DNA of 64,000 nt, taken from assembly GCA_937891045.1 (NCBI GenBank), contig CALBEV010000181.1:1-64000 (forward strand). The letters are read 5' to 3'. How positions within the stretch are numbered: position 1 is the first letter of the stretch; every line of letters begins with the position of its first letter. This stretch comes from an uncultured Burkholderiales bacterium. GTDB taxonomy: Bacteria > Pseudomonadota > Gammaproteobacteria > Burkholderiales > Burkholderiaceae. Under the pieces are notes generated by a model. The model saw only the letters and a program-made list of their open reading frames with translations. It was not told the DNA's origin and did no database searches. A program made the position numbers and the translations under genes. Positions 8,563 through 24,959 of this stretch are shown in pieces.

Positions 8563-8606
8563 TGACATTGTGACCATACAAGCCACAATGTCAACTGGGG
8601 TTTACA
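8563..8606. promoter_or_regulatory. bchG operator: PpsR site pair and 10-bp palindrome
   Basis: A perfect TGT-N12-ACA site, TGTCAACTGGGGTTTACA, lies at 8589-8606. A one-mismatch partner (TGA-N12-ACA) lies at 8563-8580, starting exactly 26 bases away, the spacing seen at bchC, crtE and puc. Overlapping these, TGACATTGTG (8563-8572) and CACAATGTCA (8584-8593) form a perfect inverted repeat with an 11-base spacer. The sites end a few bases from the bchG start, between ppsR and bchG. Confidence 0.7.
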
Positions 8607-8609
8607 CTT

Positions 8610-9992
8610 TCACACCGCTTCGTTGTCGTCAATGATGCCAAATCGCCGCAATTTGACATACAGGCTTTGCCGGGATAGGCCCAGCATCTCGGCGGCCGAG
8701 GCGCGGTTGTTGTGGGTCAGCTCCAGCGCCGACTGGATGCACATGCGCTCGATCATTTCCGTGGTTTCGTTGACGATGTCTTTCATCGGCATGCGCCCCA
8801 CCAAATGGGACAACTCGGCCACGGAACCGGCCATGCCGCCCGAGGCCGGGGTTTCTTGCTGGCGGCGGCGGCTGGTGTCACGGATGAAAAACGCGAACAT
8901 TTGGCTTTTGTCGGAGATGGCCACGGCGGAAATATCCACCGCCAAATTGAGGCCGGACATGCTGCGGATGTCGGTGGCAAAGCCGCGCACATTGGCTTGT
9001 TGGCGCAAATGGGTGTTGAGCACGCCCCAATCGACGCTGCCGCGCACCAGCCATTGGTCCAAGGTTTGGCCTTGCAATTGCGACTGGGCGGTGGCACCCA
9101 CCATGGCCATGAACTCGGAATTGACCGAGCGGATTTGGCCGTTTTTATCGGTCAGCACAAAGCCTTCGGGCGCGCGCTGCATGGCTTCGGCGTACAGGGT
9201 TTGGTCCGAATCCATCGGGCTGGTGGAGACCGGATCGGCTTGCAGAAAGCGCACCAAAAACTGCGCCCCACCCTCTTGGCGGAACACGGTCACGGTCAGG
9301 GTGATGACGTTTTCTGAGCCCAGCAACTTGACCCGACAGACCTCGATGCGCCCGGTGGCATGGGCCATGCGCAGCAAGGACTGGACTTCGTCGTGGCTTT
9401 GCGGGTCAAAGCATTCGAGCAGGTCGCGCCCCACCAGTCGTTTGGACTGGTCCTTCATCAGCCCCATGGCGGCCACATTGGCCTCGGACACTTTTTGGCT
9501 GAGTGCTTCAACCACCATGACGGGATCATTGGAGGTGTCAAACAGAATGCGGTAACGCGCTTCGATGTGGCGCAAGCGCAAATAGTCGCGTTCCATGGAC
9601 TGCTGGGTTTCCACCAAACGCCTTTGCAGCACAGCAATGGCCCCCAGGTCCCGGCCCAACAGCAAGGTGCGTTGTTCTTTCTCGAAATGCAGGGCCACAT
9701 ACTGGATGGGCAGATCCTCGCCTTGCAGAGAAGGATGGTTGATGTGCCGCCATCGCATATCGGCATTGTTGCTGGGTACAGCCAGCATTTCCTTGACCTT
9801 GGGCACGCTTTCAGGGGTGACCGTGCTCAGCCAGGTCTTGCCGACCCAGGTTTGACAGGACATGGCGGCCAACTCGTTTTTGCGCACAGAAACATCAACC
9901 ACCACGCCGTTTTGGTCCACAAGCAGCGCAATATCGGATGCCACCCCGATCAATTGGGCTAATTTGTCTGCGGTGAAACTGGGGATTTTCAT
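8610..9992 (-). CDS. ppsR: Photosynthesis gene repressor PpsR/CrtJ
   Basis: 460-residue aerobic repressor of bch, crt and puc genes, binding TGT-N12-ACA operators when oxidised. The sequence has an N-terminal region and PAS domains (for example LLVDQNGVVVDVS, RILFDTSNDPVMVVEAL and GFVLTDKNGQIRSVNSEFM), a Q-linker-like stretch, and a C-terminal FIS-type helix-turn-helix (ALELTHNNRASAAEMLGLSR, about residues 420-445). The start ATG has no strong ribosome-binding site. A PpsR operator 40-58 bases upstream suggests autoregulation. Its neighbours are the antirepressor aerR upstream and bchG downstream. Confidence 0.95.
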   Translation of the reverse strand: MKIPSFTADKLAQLIGVASDIALLVDQNGVVVDVSVRKNELAAMSCQTWVGKTWLSTVTPESVPKVKEMLAVPSNNADMRWRHINHPSLQGEDLPIQYVALHFEKEQRTLLLGRDLGAIAVLQRRLVETQQSMERDYLRLRHIEARYRILFDTSNDPVMVVEALSQKVSEANVAAMGLMKDQSKRLVGRDLLECFDPQSHDEVQSLLRMAHATGRIEVCRVKLLGSENVITLTVTVFRQEGGAQFLVRFLQADPVSTSPMDSDQTLYAEAMQRAPEGFVLTDKNGQIRSVNSEFMAMVGATAQSQLQGQTLDQWLVRGSVDWGVLNTHLRQQANVRGFATDIRSMSGLNLAVDISAVAISDKSQMFAFFIRDTSRRRQQETPASGGMAGSVAELSHLVGRMPMKDIVNETTEMIERMCIQSALELTHNNRASAAEMLGLSRQSLYVKLRRFGIIDDNEAV

Positions 9993-10032
9993 AAAGTAGT
10001 AGTTGTTTCTCGGGGCTTCCTAGGTACAAGAG

Positions 10033-10050
10033 TGTACAGACAGATAGACA
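10033..10050. promoter_or_regulatory. PpsR operator upstream of ppsR
   Basis: TGTACAGACAGATAGACA fits TGT-N12-ACA but lacks the extended TGTCAA/TTGACA symmetry of the other sites. It lies between aerR and ppsR, about 40 bases before the ppsR start, where it could mediate autoregulation. No 26-bp partner was found. Confidence 0.55.
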
Positions 10051-10072
10051 TGTCAAGCCGTCTGTGCTGATT

Positions 10073-10885
10073 TCATCTGACATTGACCAATGTCAGCTCT
10101 GTTTGACTTCGGCAACGCACCGCCATGACCAACTCCAGCGCCTTGTCCTGGGCTGCACGGGCATCTTTGGTGACCAACTCCACCCCCAAGTTCTCGAGCA
10201 ATTCAGGGCAGGCGGCAACCAAGGGGCCACCCGCCAGTATTTGCAATCGCGGGTTGGCTGAGTACCGCCTGATCTGCTTGACCAGTTGACGAATAGTCGG
10301 AAGTTGTTGCTCTGAACTGAGGGAAATGGCGAGCAAGTCATACCAATCCGAGACCATTTTTTTCAACAATTCATCAGCCGAATCGCACTCCAGCAGATTG
10401 ACTTGCCAACCTGTGCGCCGGAAAAACTCTGACAGCATGAAACTGCCCATGGTGTGCTGGGTCTGAAAAGCCCCGACGATGCAGCAACTCAACCCGGCCG
10501 CTTGGCTGCTGGCGTTTTTCAAAAACGCCGGGCTTAATTCAAACAACAGGTGCCGCAAACGGGCATAGGCCAAGCTGCCCGTGGCAAAGTCCATCAAATC
10601 ATCACACCACCATTGACCCACCAAGCGCGCCGCTGGGGTGATGCCATCCAAATAGACATCCTCAATATCAACACCGGCTGCCAGCCATTGGTGGACCAAT
10701 TCGGAGGTTTGTTGACTGCCAAGCAAGCTGGCCTGACACAAGGCCTGCACATGCTGCATCTGAAGTTGGCCGTGCTGAACAGGCCCTGACGGCAAGGGCT
10801 CATTCAAGGTGTGCAGCAACACGCGGCCCACCCCAAAGGGTGAAGCCGACGGCGACAAATGGAAGGGGTGCAGACTGCTTTGCAT
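10073..10885 (-). CDS. aerR: AerR/PpaA-type cobalamin-binding antirepressor of PpsR
   Basis: 270-residue regulator with a C-terminal B12-binding domain. AerR/PpaA binds adenosylcobalamin in light and relieves PpsR repression. The His of the B12 motif, in QTQHTMG, is residue 144 from the chosen ATG, essentially the position of the upper-ligand His of Rhodobacter AerR. The downstream ISLSSEQQL and ILAGGPLV segments fit the flavodoxin-like B12 fold. The ATG at 10885 is preferred over an in-frame TTG at 10912, though neither has a clear ribosome-binding site. It is encoded directly upstream of ppsR. Confidence 0.9.
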   Translation of the reverse strand: MQSSLHPFHLSPSASPFGVGRVLLHTLNEPLPSGPVQHGQLQMQHVQALCQASLLGSQQTSELVHQWLAAGVDIEDVYLDGITPAARLVGQWWCDDLMDFATGSLAYARLRHLLFELSPAFLKNASSQAAGLSCCIVGAFQTQHTMGSFMLSEFFRRTGWQVNLLECDSADELLKKMVSDWYDLLAISLSSEQQLPTIRQLVKQIRRYSANPRLQILAGGPLVAACPELLENLGVELVTKDARAAQDKALELVMAVRCRSQTELTLVNVR

Positions 10886-10973
10886 GGCAAAAACTGGTGT
10901 GAAGCTTCTCAATTCACAGACGGCGTAGTTTTATCTGTAATTTTGATCCGCCTCCTATGGAAAACCCTAGTTT

Positions 10974-11007
10974 TGTAAACAAATAAATACGTCAACCTGG
11001 GTTGACA
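10974..11007. promoter_or_regulatory. Degenerate PpsR operators between aerR and bchF
   Basis: CGTCAACCTGGGTTGACA at 10990-11007 differs from TGT-N12-ACA at one base and contains the perfect palindrome GTCAACC-TG-GGTTGAC. A second one-mismatch site (TGT-N12-ACG) occupies 10974-10991 and abuts it. The pair lies in the divergent aerR/bchF promoter region, so it could control both the regulator and the bchFNBHLM-lhaA-puh operon. The looser match suggests weaker repression (inference). Confidence 0.55.
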
Positions 11008-11059
11008 GATTGGCAAGTGCCCCCTAAAGTCAAAGCACGCCAAAAGCCATCAACCCGAC

Positions 11060-12858
<1,799 letters not shown>

Positions 12859-12866
12859 GGCACAAC

Positions 12867-14394
12867 ATGCAACTCACCCTCTGGACATACGAAGGCCCAC
12901 CCCACATTGGTGCGATGCGCATCGCCACGGCCATGCAAGACGTGCACTACGTGTTGCATGCACCGCAGGGCGACACCTACGCCGACTTGTTGTTCACCAT
13001 GATCGAGCGCCGCCACAAACGCCCACCGGTCACTTACACCACCTTCCAAGCGCGTGACTTGGGCAGCGACACCGCACAACTGTTCAAAGACGCCGTGGCC
13101 CATGCCAACGCACGTTTCAAACCCAACGCCATGTTGGTGGGCGCCTCCTGCACCGCCGAGTTGATTCAAGACGACCCCGGTGGTTTGGCGCAAGCGCTGC
13201 AACTGCCCATCCCTGTTGTTGCGCTTGAATTGCCCGCCTACCAACGCAAAGAAAACTGGGGCGCAGCCGAAACCTTTTACCAACTGCTGCGCCATGTGGC
13301 CGTGTCACCACCCGAGGGCTTTGACCGCCAAGCGCAAGCGCCCAGTTGCAACATCTTGGGCCCCACGGCTTTGGGCTTTCGCCACCGCGATGACGTGAAA
13401 GAAATCACCAAGTTGCTGGAAGACATGGGCATCCAAGTGAATGTGGTTGCCCCCTTGAACGCCTGTGTGGCCGATTTGCAAAACATCCCCTTGGCCTCCT
13501 TCAATGTGGTGCTCTACCCCGAAGTGGCCAACACCGCTGCTTTGTGGCTCGAGCGTCAATTCAACCAGCCCTTCACCAAAACCATCCCGATTGGCGTGGG
13601 TGCCACTCGCGACTTTGTGAAAGAAGTGGCGACCTTGGCAGGCGTGGAAGTGCCCGCCGATTTGGAAGACGACGGCCATTCGGTCTGGTATTCGCGCTCG
13701 GTCGATTCCACCTACCTGACGGGTAAGCGTGTGTTCATTTTTGGTGATGCTTCCCATGTGGTGGCTGCTGCCCGCTTCGCGTCGGAAGAAATGGGTTTCG
13801 AGGTGGTGGGCTTGGGCACTTACAGCCGCGAATTCGCCCGCGAAGTGCGCGATGCCGCCAAACGCTACGGCGTGGAAGCGCTGATCACCGACGACTACAT
13901 GGCGGTGGAAAAACAAGTCGCCGCCTTGCACCCCGAGCTGATTTTGGGCACGCAAATGGAACGCCACATCGCCAAGCGCCAAGGCATTCCATGCGCGGTC
14001 ATCTCCGCACCCGTGCATGTGCAAGATTTCCCAGCACGCTACGCGCCGCAAATGGGCTTTGAAGGTGCCAATGTCTTGTTTGACACCTGGGTGCATCCGC
14101 TGATGATGGGCCTGGAAGAGCATTTGCTGGGCATGTTCCGTGACGACTTTGAATTCAACGACAGCGCCGCGCCTTCGCACTTGGGTTCCACGCGTCGTCA
14201 ACCCGAAGCACCCAAGGCGGAGCCTGAATTGATTGTGTTGCCCGCTGACGCTGTCGCCGCCACCCAGTGGTCCCCTGAAGCCACCAAAGAGCTGGGCAAG
14301 ATCCCGTTTTTTGTCCGCGGCAAAGCCAAACGCAACACCGAGCGTTTTGCCACCGAGCAAGGTGTGTCAACCATCACCGTGGAGACGCTCTACG

Positions 14395-14420
<26 letters not shown>
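12867..14420 (+). CDS. bchB: Dark-operative protochlorophyllide reductase subunit BchB
   Basis: 517-residue DPOR subunit that, with BchN, binds protochlorophyllide and the [4Fe-4S] cluster (one Asp and three Cys ligands in the family). The sequence begins [20 protein letters not shown] and contains [18 protein letters not shown] and [16 protein letters not shown]. The C-terminal domain ends with the conserved [17 protein letters not shown] segment (a helical cap). Its 3' end overlaps bchH by 26 bases. Confidence 0.97.
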
Positions 14421-19779
<5,359 letters not shown>

Positions 19780-19783
<4 letters not shown>

Positions 19784-21201
19784 AGTCCAAGTTCATCAAC
19801 TTGCTCAAGGCACAAAGCATGAAGTACGTGCCGTTTGCGGATGCGGCCTCGACCGAGTTGCCCATCGGCAAGTTGTTGCGCTTGTCTTTGTTTCAAGCCG
19901 TGATTGGCATGGTGACCTCGCTCTTGGTTGGCACCTTGAACCGGGTGATGATTGTGGAACTGGGCATGGCAGCCTGGTTGGTCGCCATGGCTGTGGCCAT
20001 CCCCGTGGTGTTCGCCCCGTTGCGCGCATTGGTGGGCTACCGCAGCGACACCCATCCCTCTGCGCTGGGCTTGAAGCGCATTCCCTACATGTGGATGGGC
20101 ACCTTGTTGATGTTTGCTGGTTTGGCCATCATGCCGTTTGCCTTGCTGCTCCTGTCGGATCCACCACCCCACACCGAATGGCTGGGCCTCACTGGCGTCA
20201 CCCTGTCCTTCGTCTTGTTGGGCTTTGGCATGCAAGTCACGCAAACGGCTGGCATGGCCTTGGCTAGTGACTTGTCCACCGAAGAAAAACGCCCACGCGT
20301 GGTGGCCCTGCTCTACAGCATGCTGTTGCTGGGCATGATTGGCAGCAGTATTTTGTTCGGGGTGTTTTTGAGTGACTTCACACCGACCCATTTGATCCAG
20401 GTGATTCAAGGCTGTGCCGTGGTGGTGGTGGTTTTCAATTTGATTTCCTTGTGGAAGCAAGAAGCACGCGCAGAAAAGCGCGGACCGCGAGAAGACAACG
20501 GTTTTCATAAAAATTGGCAACGCATGTTGAATCAACCTGGCATGCGCCGCTTTTTGTGGACAGTCGCGCTGGGCACGGCCGCCTTCAGCATGCAAGACAT
20601 CATCTTGGAACCCTATGGCGCTGAAGTGCTGGGCTTGGATGTCAGTATGACCAGTTCACTCACAGCCTTGAGTGCAGGTGGGGCTTTGTTGGCCTTTTAC
20701 TTGTCGTCAGTGCTGCTCAACCGAGGCTTGGACGCCTGTCGCCTGGCCAGTGCTGGGGTGGTGCTGGGGTTGCCCGCTTTTGCTTTTGTGATTTTTTCTG
20801 CCCCGCTGTCCTCGGCCTTGTTGTTCCGCAGCGGCACCGCATTGATCGGTTTTTCGAGCGGTTTATTTTCGGTGGGCATGTTGGTCATGGCCATGTCATT
20901 CAGCGAAGAGAAGTTGGCCGGCCTGGTGCTCGGTGCATGGGGTGCGGTGCAAGCCACAGCCTCAGGCATCGCCATGGCGGTGGGTGGTTTTTTACGCGAT
21001 CTGATTGGCAGTTTGGCCAGCAGCGGTGCACTGGGCAGCAGCTTGGACACCCCGGCCACCGCCTACAGCTTTGTGTACCACATTGAAATTTATCTGTTGT
21101 TCGTGGTGTTGATCGCCCTGGGTCCCTTGGTGCGCAACATCCGACAAACGCAAGCAAGCTCCAACCGATCTCATTTCGGTTTGGCCGAGTTACCGAGTTA
21201 A
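19780..21201 (+). CDS. lhaA: LH1 assembly protein LhaA (PucC family)
   Basis: 473-residue, twelve-helix PucC-family protein encoded between bchM and puhA, the conserved lhaA position. LhaA supports LH1 assembly around the reaction centre. Motifs are KYVPFADAASTELPIGKLL, LVGTLNRVMIVELGM, RIPYMWMGTLLMFAGL and FSMQDIILEPYGAEVLGL. The ATG at 19780 overlaps the bchM stop (ATGA). It is very similar in layout to pucC (42588-43982), with the same LxRLLRLSLFQ and MIVEL motifs. Confidence 0.94.
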
Positions 21202-21234
21202 CGACCACTTGATTTTTTAAACGGAGACATGACC

Positions 21235-21999
21235 ATGGAAACTGGTGCAATTACCCAATACGTCGATGTAGCCCAGATCGTCTTGTACATCTTCTGGGCG
21301 TTTTTCGCGGGCCTCATTTATTACCTCTTGCGCGAAAACCACCGCGAGGGTTATCCCATGGACAACGGACGCGAGAACGGTCCGAAGATGGAAGGCTGGC
21401 CTTCGGTGCCCGAGCCCAAGGTCTACAAATTGGCCAATGGTCATGAAGCCTTGAGCCCCGACCACAACCGACCCGACGGCGTCTACAACGGTCAGCCCAT
21501 GCACCCGTGGCTGGGTGCGCCGCTGGAACCCGTGGGCGACCCGCTGTTGGCAGGCTTGGGTCCTGGCGCTTGGGCGAACCGCGCCGATGTGCCCGAAATG
21601 ACGCATGAAAATGAAGTCAAGATCGTGCCCCTGCGCGTGGCCAAAGACCACGGTGTGGCTCCACAAGACACAGACTCACGCGGTCAAAACGTTTACGGTG
21701 CTGATGACCAAATTGCGGGCGTGGTGCGCGACTTCTGGGTGGACCGTTCCGAAATGATCTTTCGCTACATCGAGATCACGGTCAAGGGCACAGACAAGCA
21801 TGTGTTGATCCCGATCAACTTCGCCCGCATCCATGAAGACGCGATCGATGTGCATGCCCTGATGTCGCACCAGTTTGCCAATGTGCCTGCCACCAAGTCC
21901 CCCGACCAAGTGACCATGCTGGAAGAAGAAAAAATCATGGGCTACTTTGGTGCAGGCTTGTTGTATGCCGAACCCAACCGCCAGGAACCCCTGGTATGA
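21235..21999 (+). CDS. puhA: Photosynthetic reaction centre H subunit PuhA
   Basis: H subunit caps the L/M core on the cytoplasmic side and helps gate protons to QB. It has 254 residues, with a single N-terminal membrane helix (IVLYIFWAFFAGLIYYLLRE), then the conserved NHREGYPMD and a soluble domain with FWVDRSEMIFRYIEI. The ATG at 21235 has GGAG eight bases upstream; an ATG at 21229 is possible but only two bases from that element. It overlaps puhB by four bases. Confidence 0.95.
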   Translation: METGAITQYVDVAQIVLYIFWAFFAGLIYYLLRENHREGYPMDNGRENGPKMEGWPSVPEPKVYKLANGHEALSPDHNRPDGVYNGQPMHPWLGAPLEPVGDPLLAGLGPGAWANRADVPEMTHENEVKIVPLRVAKDHGVAPQDTDSRGQNVYGADDQIAGVVRDFWVDRSEMIFRYIEITVKGTDKHVLIPINFARIHEDAIDVHALMSHQFANVPATKSPDQVTMLEEEKIMGYFGAGLLYAEPNRQEPLV

Positions 22000-22652
22000 A
22001 AGCGCACCACGAGCATGAGTTTGAAGCGGCCTTGGGCTTGCCAGAAGACTTGCCGCGCAACGAATACATCGTTTGGCAAGGTCGCCCTGATTGGCGTCAA
22101 CTCGCCATAGAAGCTTTCCATGTGCGCAAGTTGGCGATTTACTTTGCGATCATGGTTTTTTTCCAAGGCGTGCACCTCCTGGACGGCGATGCCACTGGCA
22201 TCGTCATGCTGAAACAACTGGGCACCAGCATTGGATTGGCGACATTGGCCTTGGGCTTGCTCACCTGGAGTGCTTACTGGTCGGCCCAGGCCACCATGTA
22301 TACCCTGACCAACAAACGCATCATCATGCGCATTGGGATCGTGCTCTCGCTCACCTTCAACCTGCCACTCAAAAAAATCACCTCGTGTGACTTGCAACTG
22401 GCGAAGAAACAGACTGGCAATATTGCACTTGGCATTGCCAGCGAAAGTCCGATTGGTTGGCTGAACTTGTGGCCGCATGTGCGCCCATGGCGAGTATCTT
22501 CACCGCAACCGACCTTGCGTTGTGTGCCACAGGCAGCGGATTTGGCACAACGGATTTTGCAAACTTGGCGACAAGTCAATCCGACCGAGCAATTGCTGTC
22601 GGCCCAGACCGAAGCAACGCATGGCAACAGCCAGGCTTGGGGGCAAGCATGA
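21996..22652 (+). CDS. puhB: Photosynthetic complex assembly protein PuhB
   Basis: 218-residue membrane protein with PH-like domain signature, needed for reaction-centre assembly in Rhodobacter. The sequence shows NEYIVWQGRPDWRQLAIEAFHVRKLAIYF, hydrophobic helices, and YTLTNKRIIMRIGIVLSLTFNLPLKKI, the PH-domain-type core. It starts in an ATGA overlap with puhA and ends in one with puhC. Confidence 0.93.
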   Translation: MKAHHEHEFEAALGLPEDLPRNEYIVWQGRPDWRQLAIEAFHVRKLAIYFAIMVFFQGVHLLDGDATGIVMLKQLGTSIGLATLALGLLTWSAYWSAQATMYTLTNKRIIMRIGIVLSLTFNLPLKKITSCDLQLAKKQTGNIALGIASESPIGWLNLWPHVRPWRVSSPQPTLRCVPQAADLAQRILQTWRQVNPTEQLLSAQTEATHGNSQAWGQA

Positions 22653-23089
22653 GTCTGGCCCCCACCACCGTCGCGGCTTCACCTGCCGTACCCATGGTGG
22701 TGCGCTGGGTGTTGTTTTGCCTGGTGTTGCTGCTACTGGCTGTGTTTGCGGTTCGACAATCGGGACCATCGGCTCAGCCGGTTGATGTGCCTGTGGTTTG
22801 GAAGAAAAACCTGCGCTTTGAAGACGGTTCAAAGGGTGAAATTGTGGTGCGTGATGCAGCCACTGAGCAACAGGTGGCCGTGTTTGAAGGCGAACAAGGC
22901 TTTATGCGTGGCACTTTGCGTGCCTTGGCACGTGAGCGTAAGAAAAGATCCATTGGCCCGGAAGCGGCATTCGAATTAAGTGGTCTATCAGATGGCCAAA
23001 TGGTGTTGCACGATCCTGCCACGGGCGCGAGCATTCACTTGGCATCGTTTGGGCCGACCAATGCACAGATCTACCGTCAATTGCAATAA
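22649..23089 (+). CDS. puhC: Photosynthetic complex assembly protein PuhC
   Basis: 146-residue bitopic membrane protein: one N-terminal helix (VLFCLVLLLLAVFAV) and a periplasmic domain containing LRFEDGSKGEIVVRDA and GEQGFMRGTLRALARER. PuhC assists reaction-centre/LH1 organisation in Rhodobacter. The ATG at 22649 overlaps the puhB stop. acsF follows after 18 bases. Confidence 0.92.
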   Translation: MSLAPTTVAASPAVPMVVRWVLFCLVLLLLAVFAVRQSGPSAQPVDVPVVWKKNLRFEDGSKGEIVVRDAATEQQVAVFEGEQGFMRGTLRALARERKKRSIGPEAAFELSGLSDGQMVLHDPATGASIHLASFGPTNAQIYRQLQ

Positions 23090-23107
23090 AAAATCGAGGA
23101 CAACACC

Positions 23108-24187
23108 ATGGCCCCAGTGACTGCAACCATTGAAACCGCACGCGACGCGAATGAAAAAGCCATTCAAAGCACGCTCTTGAACCCGCGCTTTTACACCACC
23201 GACTTTGCCGCCATGGACCGCATCGATGTGAACCCTGTGCGCAAAGAATGGGACCTGATGATGCAAGAGTACGAGGGTGACAACAACCATGATCACTTTC
23301 AGCGCGATGCTGCTTTTGCCGATGAAGTGGCCCTGCTCATGCCGCAACTCTCGCCCGAGATGCGGCAAGAGTTTTTAGACTTTTTGGTCAGCTCCCTCAC
23401 CTCGGAATTTTCGGGCTGTATTTTGTACAACGAGATCCGCAAGCATGTCACCAACCCAGACATCAAACAACTGATGACCTACATGGCCCGCGACGAATCT
23501 CGCCATGCAGGCTTCATCAACCAGTCTTTGCGCGACTTTGGCTTAGGCATCGATTTGGGCGATTTGAAGCGCACCAAGGCCTACACCTACTTCAAACCCA
23601 AATACATTTTTTACGCCACCTACTTGTCGGAAAAAATTGGTTACGCCCGCTACATCACCATCTTCAGGCATTTGGAAAAAAACCCCGACAAACGCTTTCA
23701 CCCGATCTTTCGTTGGTTTGAGCGCTGGTGCAACGACGAGTTCCGCCACGGCGAATCTTTCGCCCTGATCATGCGAGCCAATCCGCATTTGCTGCGCGGT
23801 GGCAACCGCTTGTGGATCAAGTTCTTTTTACTGGCGGTCTACGCCACCATGTACGTGCGGGACCACACCCGTCCCATGCTGCACGAAGCCATGGGCTTGG
23901 AAACCGATGAGTACGACTACACCGTGTTTCGCATCACCACCGAAATATCCAAACAAGTTTTTCCCTTGTCCTTGGACACTGACAACCCAGCGTTCCGTGC
24001 AGGTTTGGCGCGTTTGTTTGAAATTTCCAAGGCCAATGACGCGGCCATTGAAAAAGGTGGCGTGTTCAGCTATGTCACCCGCGCCGTCTGCGGTGTACAA
24101 GCCCTGTGGACCTTTGGTCGCTTGTTCATGATGGACACCCTTGAGCATGAACTGCCTGTCAACACCCGCATGGCCCCGTCATGGTGA
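23108..24187 (+). CDS. acsF: Aerobic Mg-protoporphyrin monomethyl ester cyclase AcsF
   Basis: O2-dependent diiron cyclase that forms the isocyclic ring to give protochlorophyllide. It has 359 residues. The two ferritin-like diiron half-motifs are seen as [13 protein letters not shown] ... DESRHAGF and [14 protein letters not shown]. No anaerobic bchE is present in the window, which suits an aerobic phototroph. GAGGA precedes the start. It is co-transcribed with puhC before it and puhE after it (seven-base overlap). Confidence 0.97.
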   Translation: MAPVTATIETARDANEKAIQSTLLNPRFYTTDFAAMDRIDVNPVRKEWDLMMQEYEGDNNHDHFQRDAAFADEVALLMPQLSPEMRQEFLDFLVSSLTSEFSGCILYNEIRKHVTNPDIKQLMTYMARDESRHAGFINQSLRDFGLGIDLGDLKRTKAYTYFKPKYIFYATYLSEKIGYARYITIFRHLEKNPDKRFHPIFRWFERWCNDEFRHGESFALIMRANPHLLRGGNRLWIKFFLLAVYATMYVRDHTRPMLHEAMGLETDEYDYTVFRITTEISKQVFPLSLDTDNPAFRAGLARLFEISKANDAAIEKGGVFSYVTRAVCGVQALWTFGRLFMMDTLEHELPVNTRMAPSW

Positions 24188-24951
24188 GTGAAGTTGCTTT
24201 TGCCGCGCTGTTTGCAGTTGTCTGCTGGTGGTTCGGCACGGGCGTCATTCTGTGGTTGGACCGTCTGCCACAAGCCAGTTTTCGATGGAGCATGTTGGCC
24301 TGGACTTTTTTGTTGGGCTTGAGCTTTTGGGGTGTCGCGACGAGCATGAAGAGTGTGAGTGATGCCAACGCGTACTTGGGGTTTGGCAGCGTGATCGTCA
24401 TGTGGGGTTGGCACGAACTCGCCTTTCTAACAGGCACCCTCACCGGCCCTCGAAAGATTGCATTGGACGAAGGCGCTACCGGCTTCAAGCGCTTCGAACA
24501 AGCCTTCATGGTGATGCTGCACCATGAACTGGCCTTGTTGCTGAACTTTGCAGTGCTGTGTGCCATGCAAATGGATCAGCCTAACCACATTGCCCTGTGC
24601 ACCTTCGCGCTGTTGTGGTGCATGCGGGTCAGCGCCAAACTGAATTTGTTTTTTGGCGTCTCTGAAAACGGCGCAGCCTACCTGCCCGCACATTTGCACT
24701 ATTTGGCCAGTTATTTCAGACACCGTCGCATGACTTGGTGGTTTGCCATCTCTGTCAGCCTGTCTGTCTTGACGTTGGTTTGGTTGATTTGGCAAACCAT
24801 CGTGGGTCAGGTAGAGATGACCACCGGTTGGGTCATGTTGGCCAGTTTGCTGAGTTTGGCCATTGTGGAGCACGCCTTGATGATTTTCCCCTTGCCCCTG
24901 CAACGCATTTGGGGCTGGGCCATGTCCCGCACCAGCGCCAGTTCCGCCTGA
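24181..24951 (+). CDS. puhE: Photosynthetic complex assembly protein PuhE
   Basis: 256-residue multi-helix membrane protein of the DUF3623 family, typically found with acsF and puhABC. Roughly seven hydrophobic segments are visible, with the family core [32 protein letters not shown] and [15 protein letters not shown]. Its ATG (ATGGTGA) overlaps the acsF stop. crtI follows eight bases after the stop. Confidence 0.92.
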   Translation: MVSEVAFAALFAVVCWWFGTGVILWLDRLPQASFRWSMLAWTFLLGLSFWGVATSMKSVSDANAYLGFGSVIVMWGWHELAFLTGTLTGPRKIALDEGATGFKRFEQAFMVMLHHELALLLNFAVLCAMQMDQPNHIALCTFALLWCMRVSAKLNLFFGVSENGAAYLPAHLHYLASYFRHRRMTWWFAISVSLSVLTLVWLIWQTIVGQVEMTTGWVMLASLLSLAIVEHALMIFPLPLQRIWGWAMSRTSASSA

Positions 24952-24959
24952 AAGACGCC

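Noticed and set aside
10051..10068. Second PpsR box beside the ppsR operator
   Set aside because: TGT is present but the right half reads GCT instead of ACA, so it is not a site.
24735..24959. 75-residue N-terminal extension of CrtI
   Set aside because: It reads the puhE 3' end in another frame. The ATG at 24960 gives the family N-terminus.
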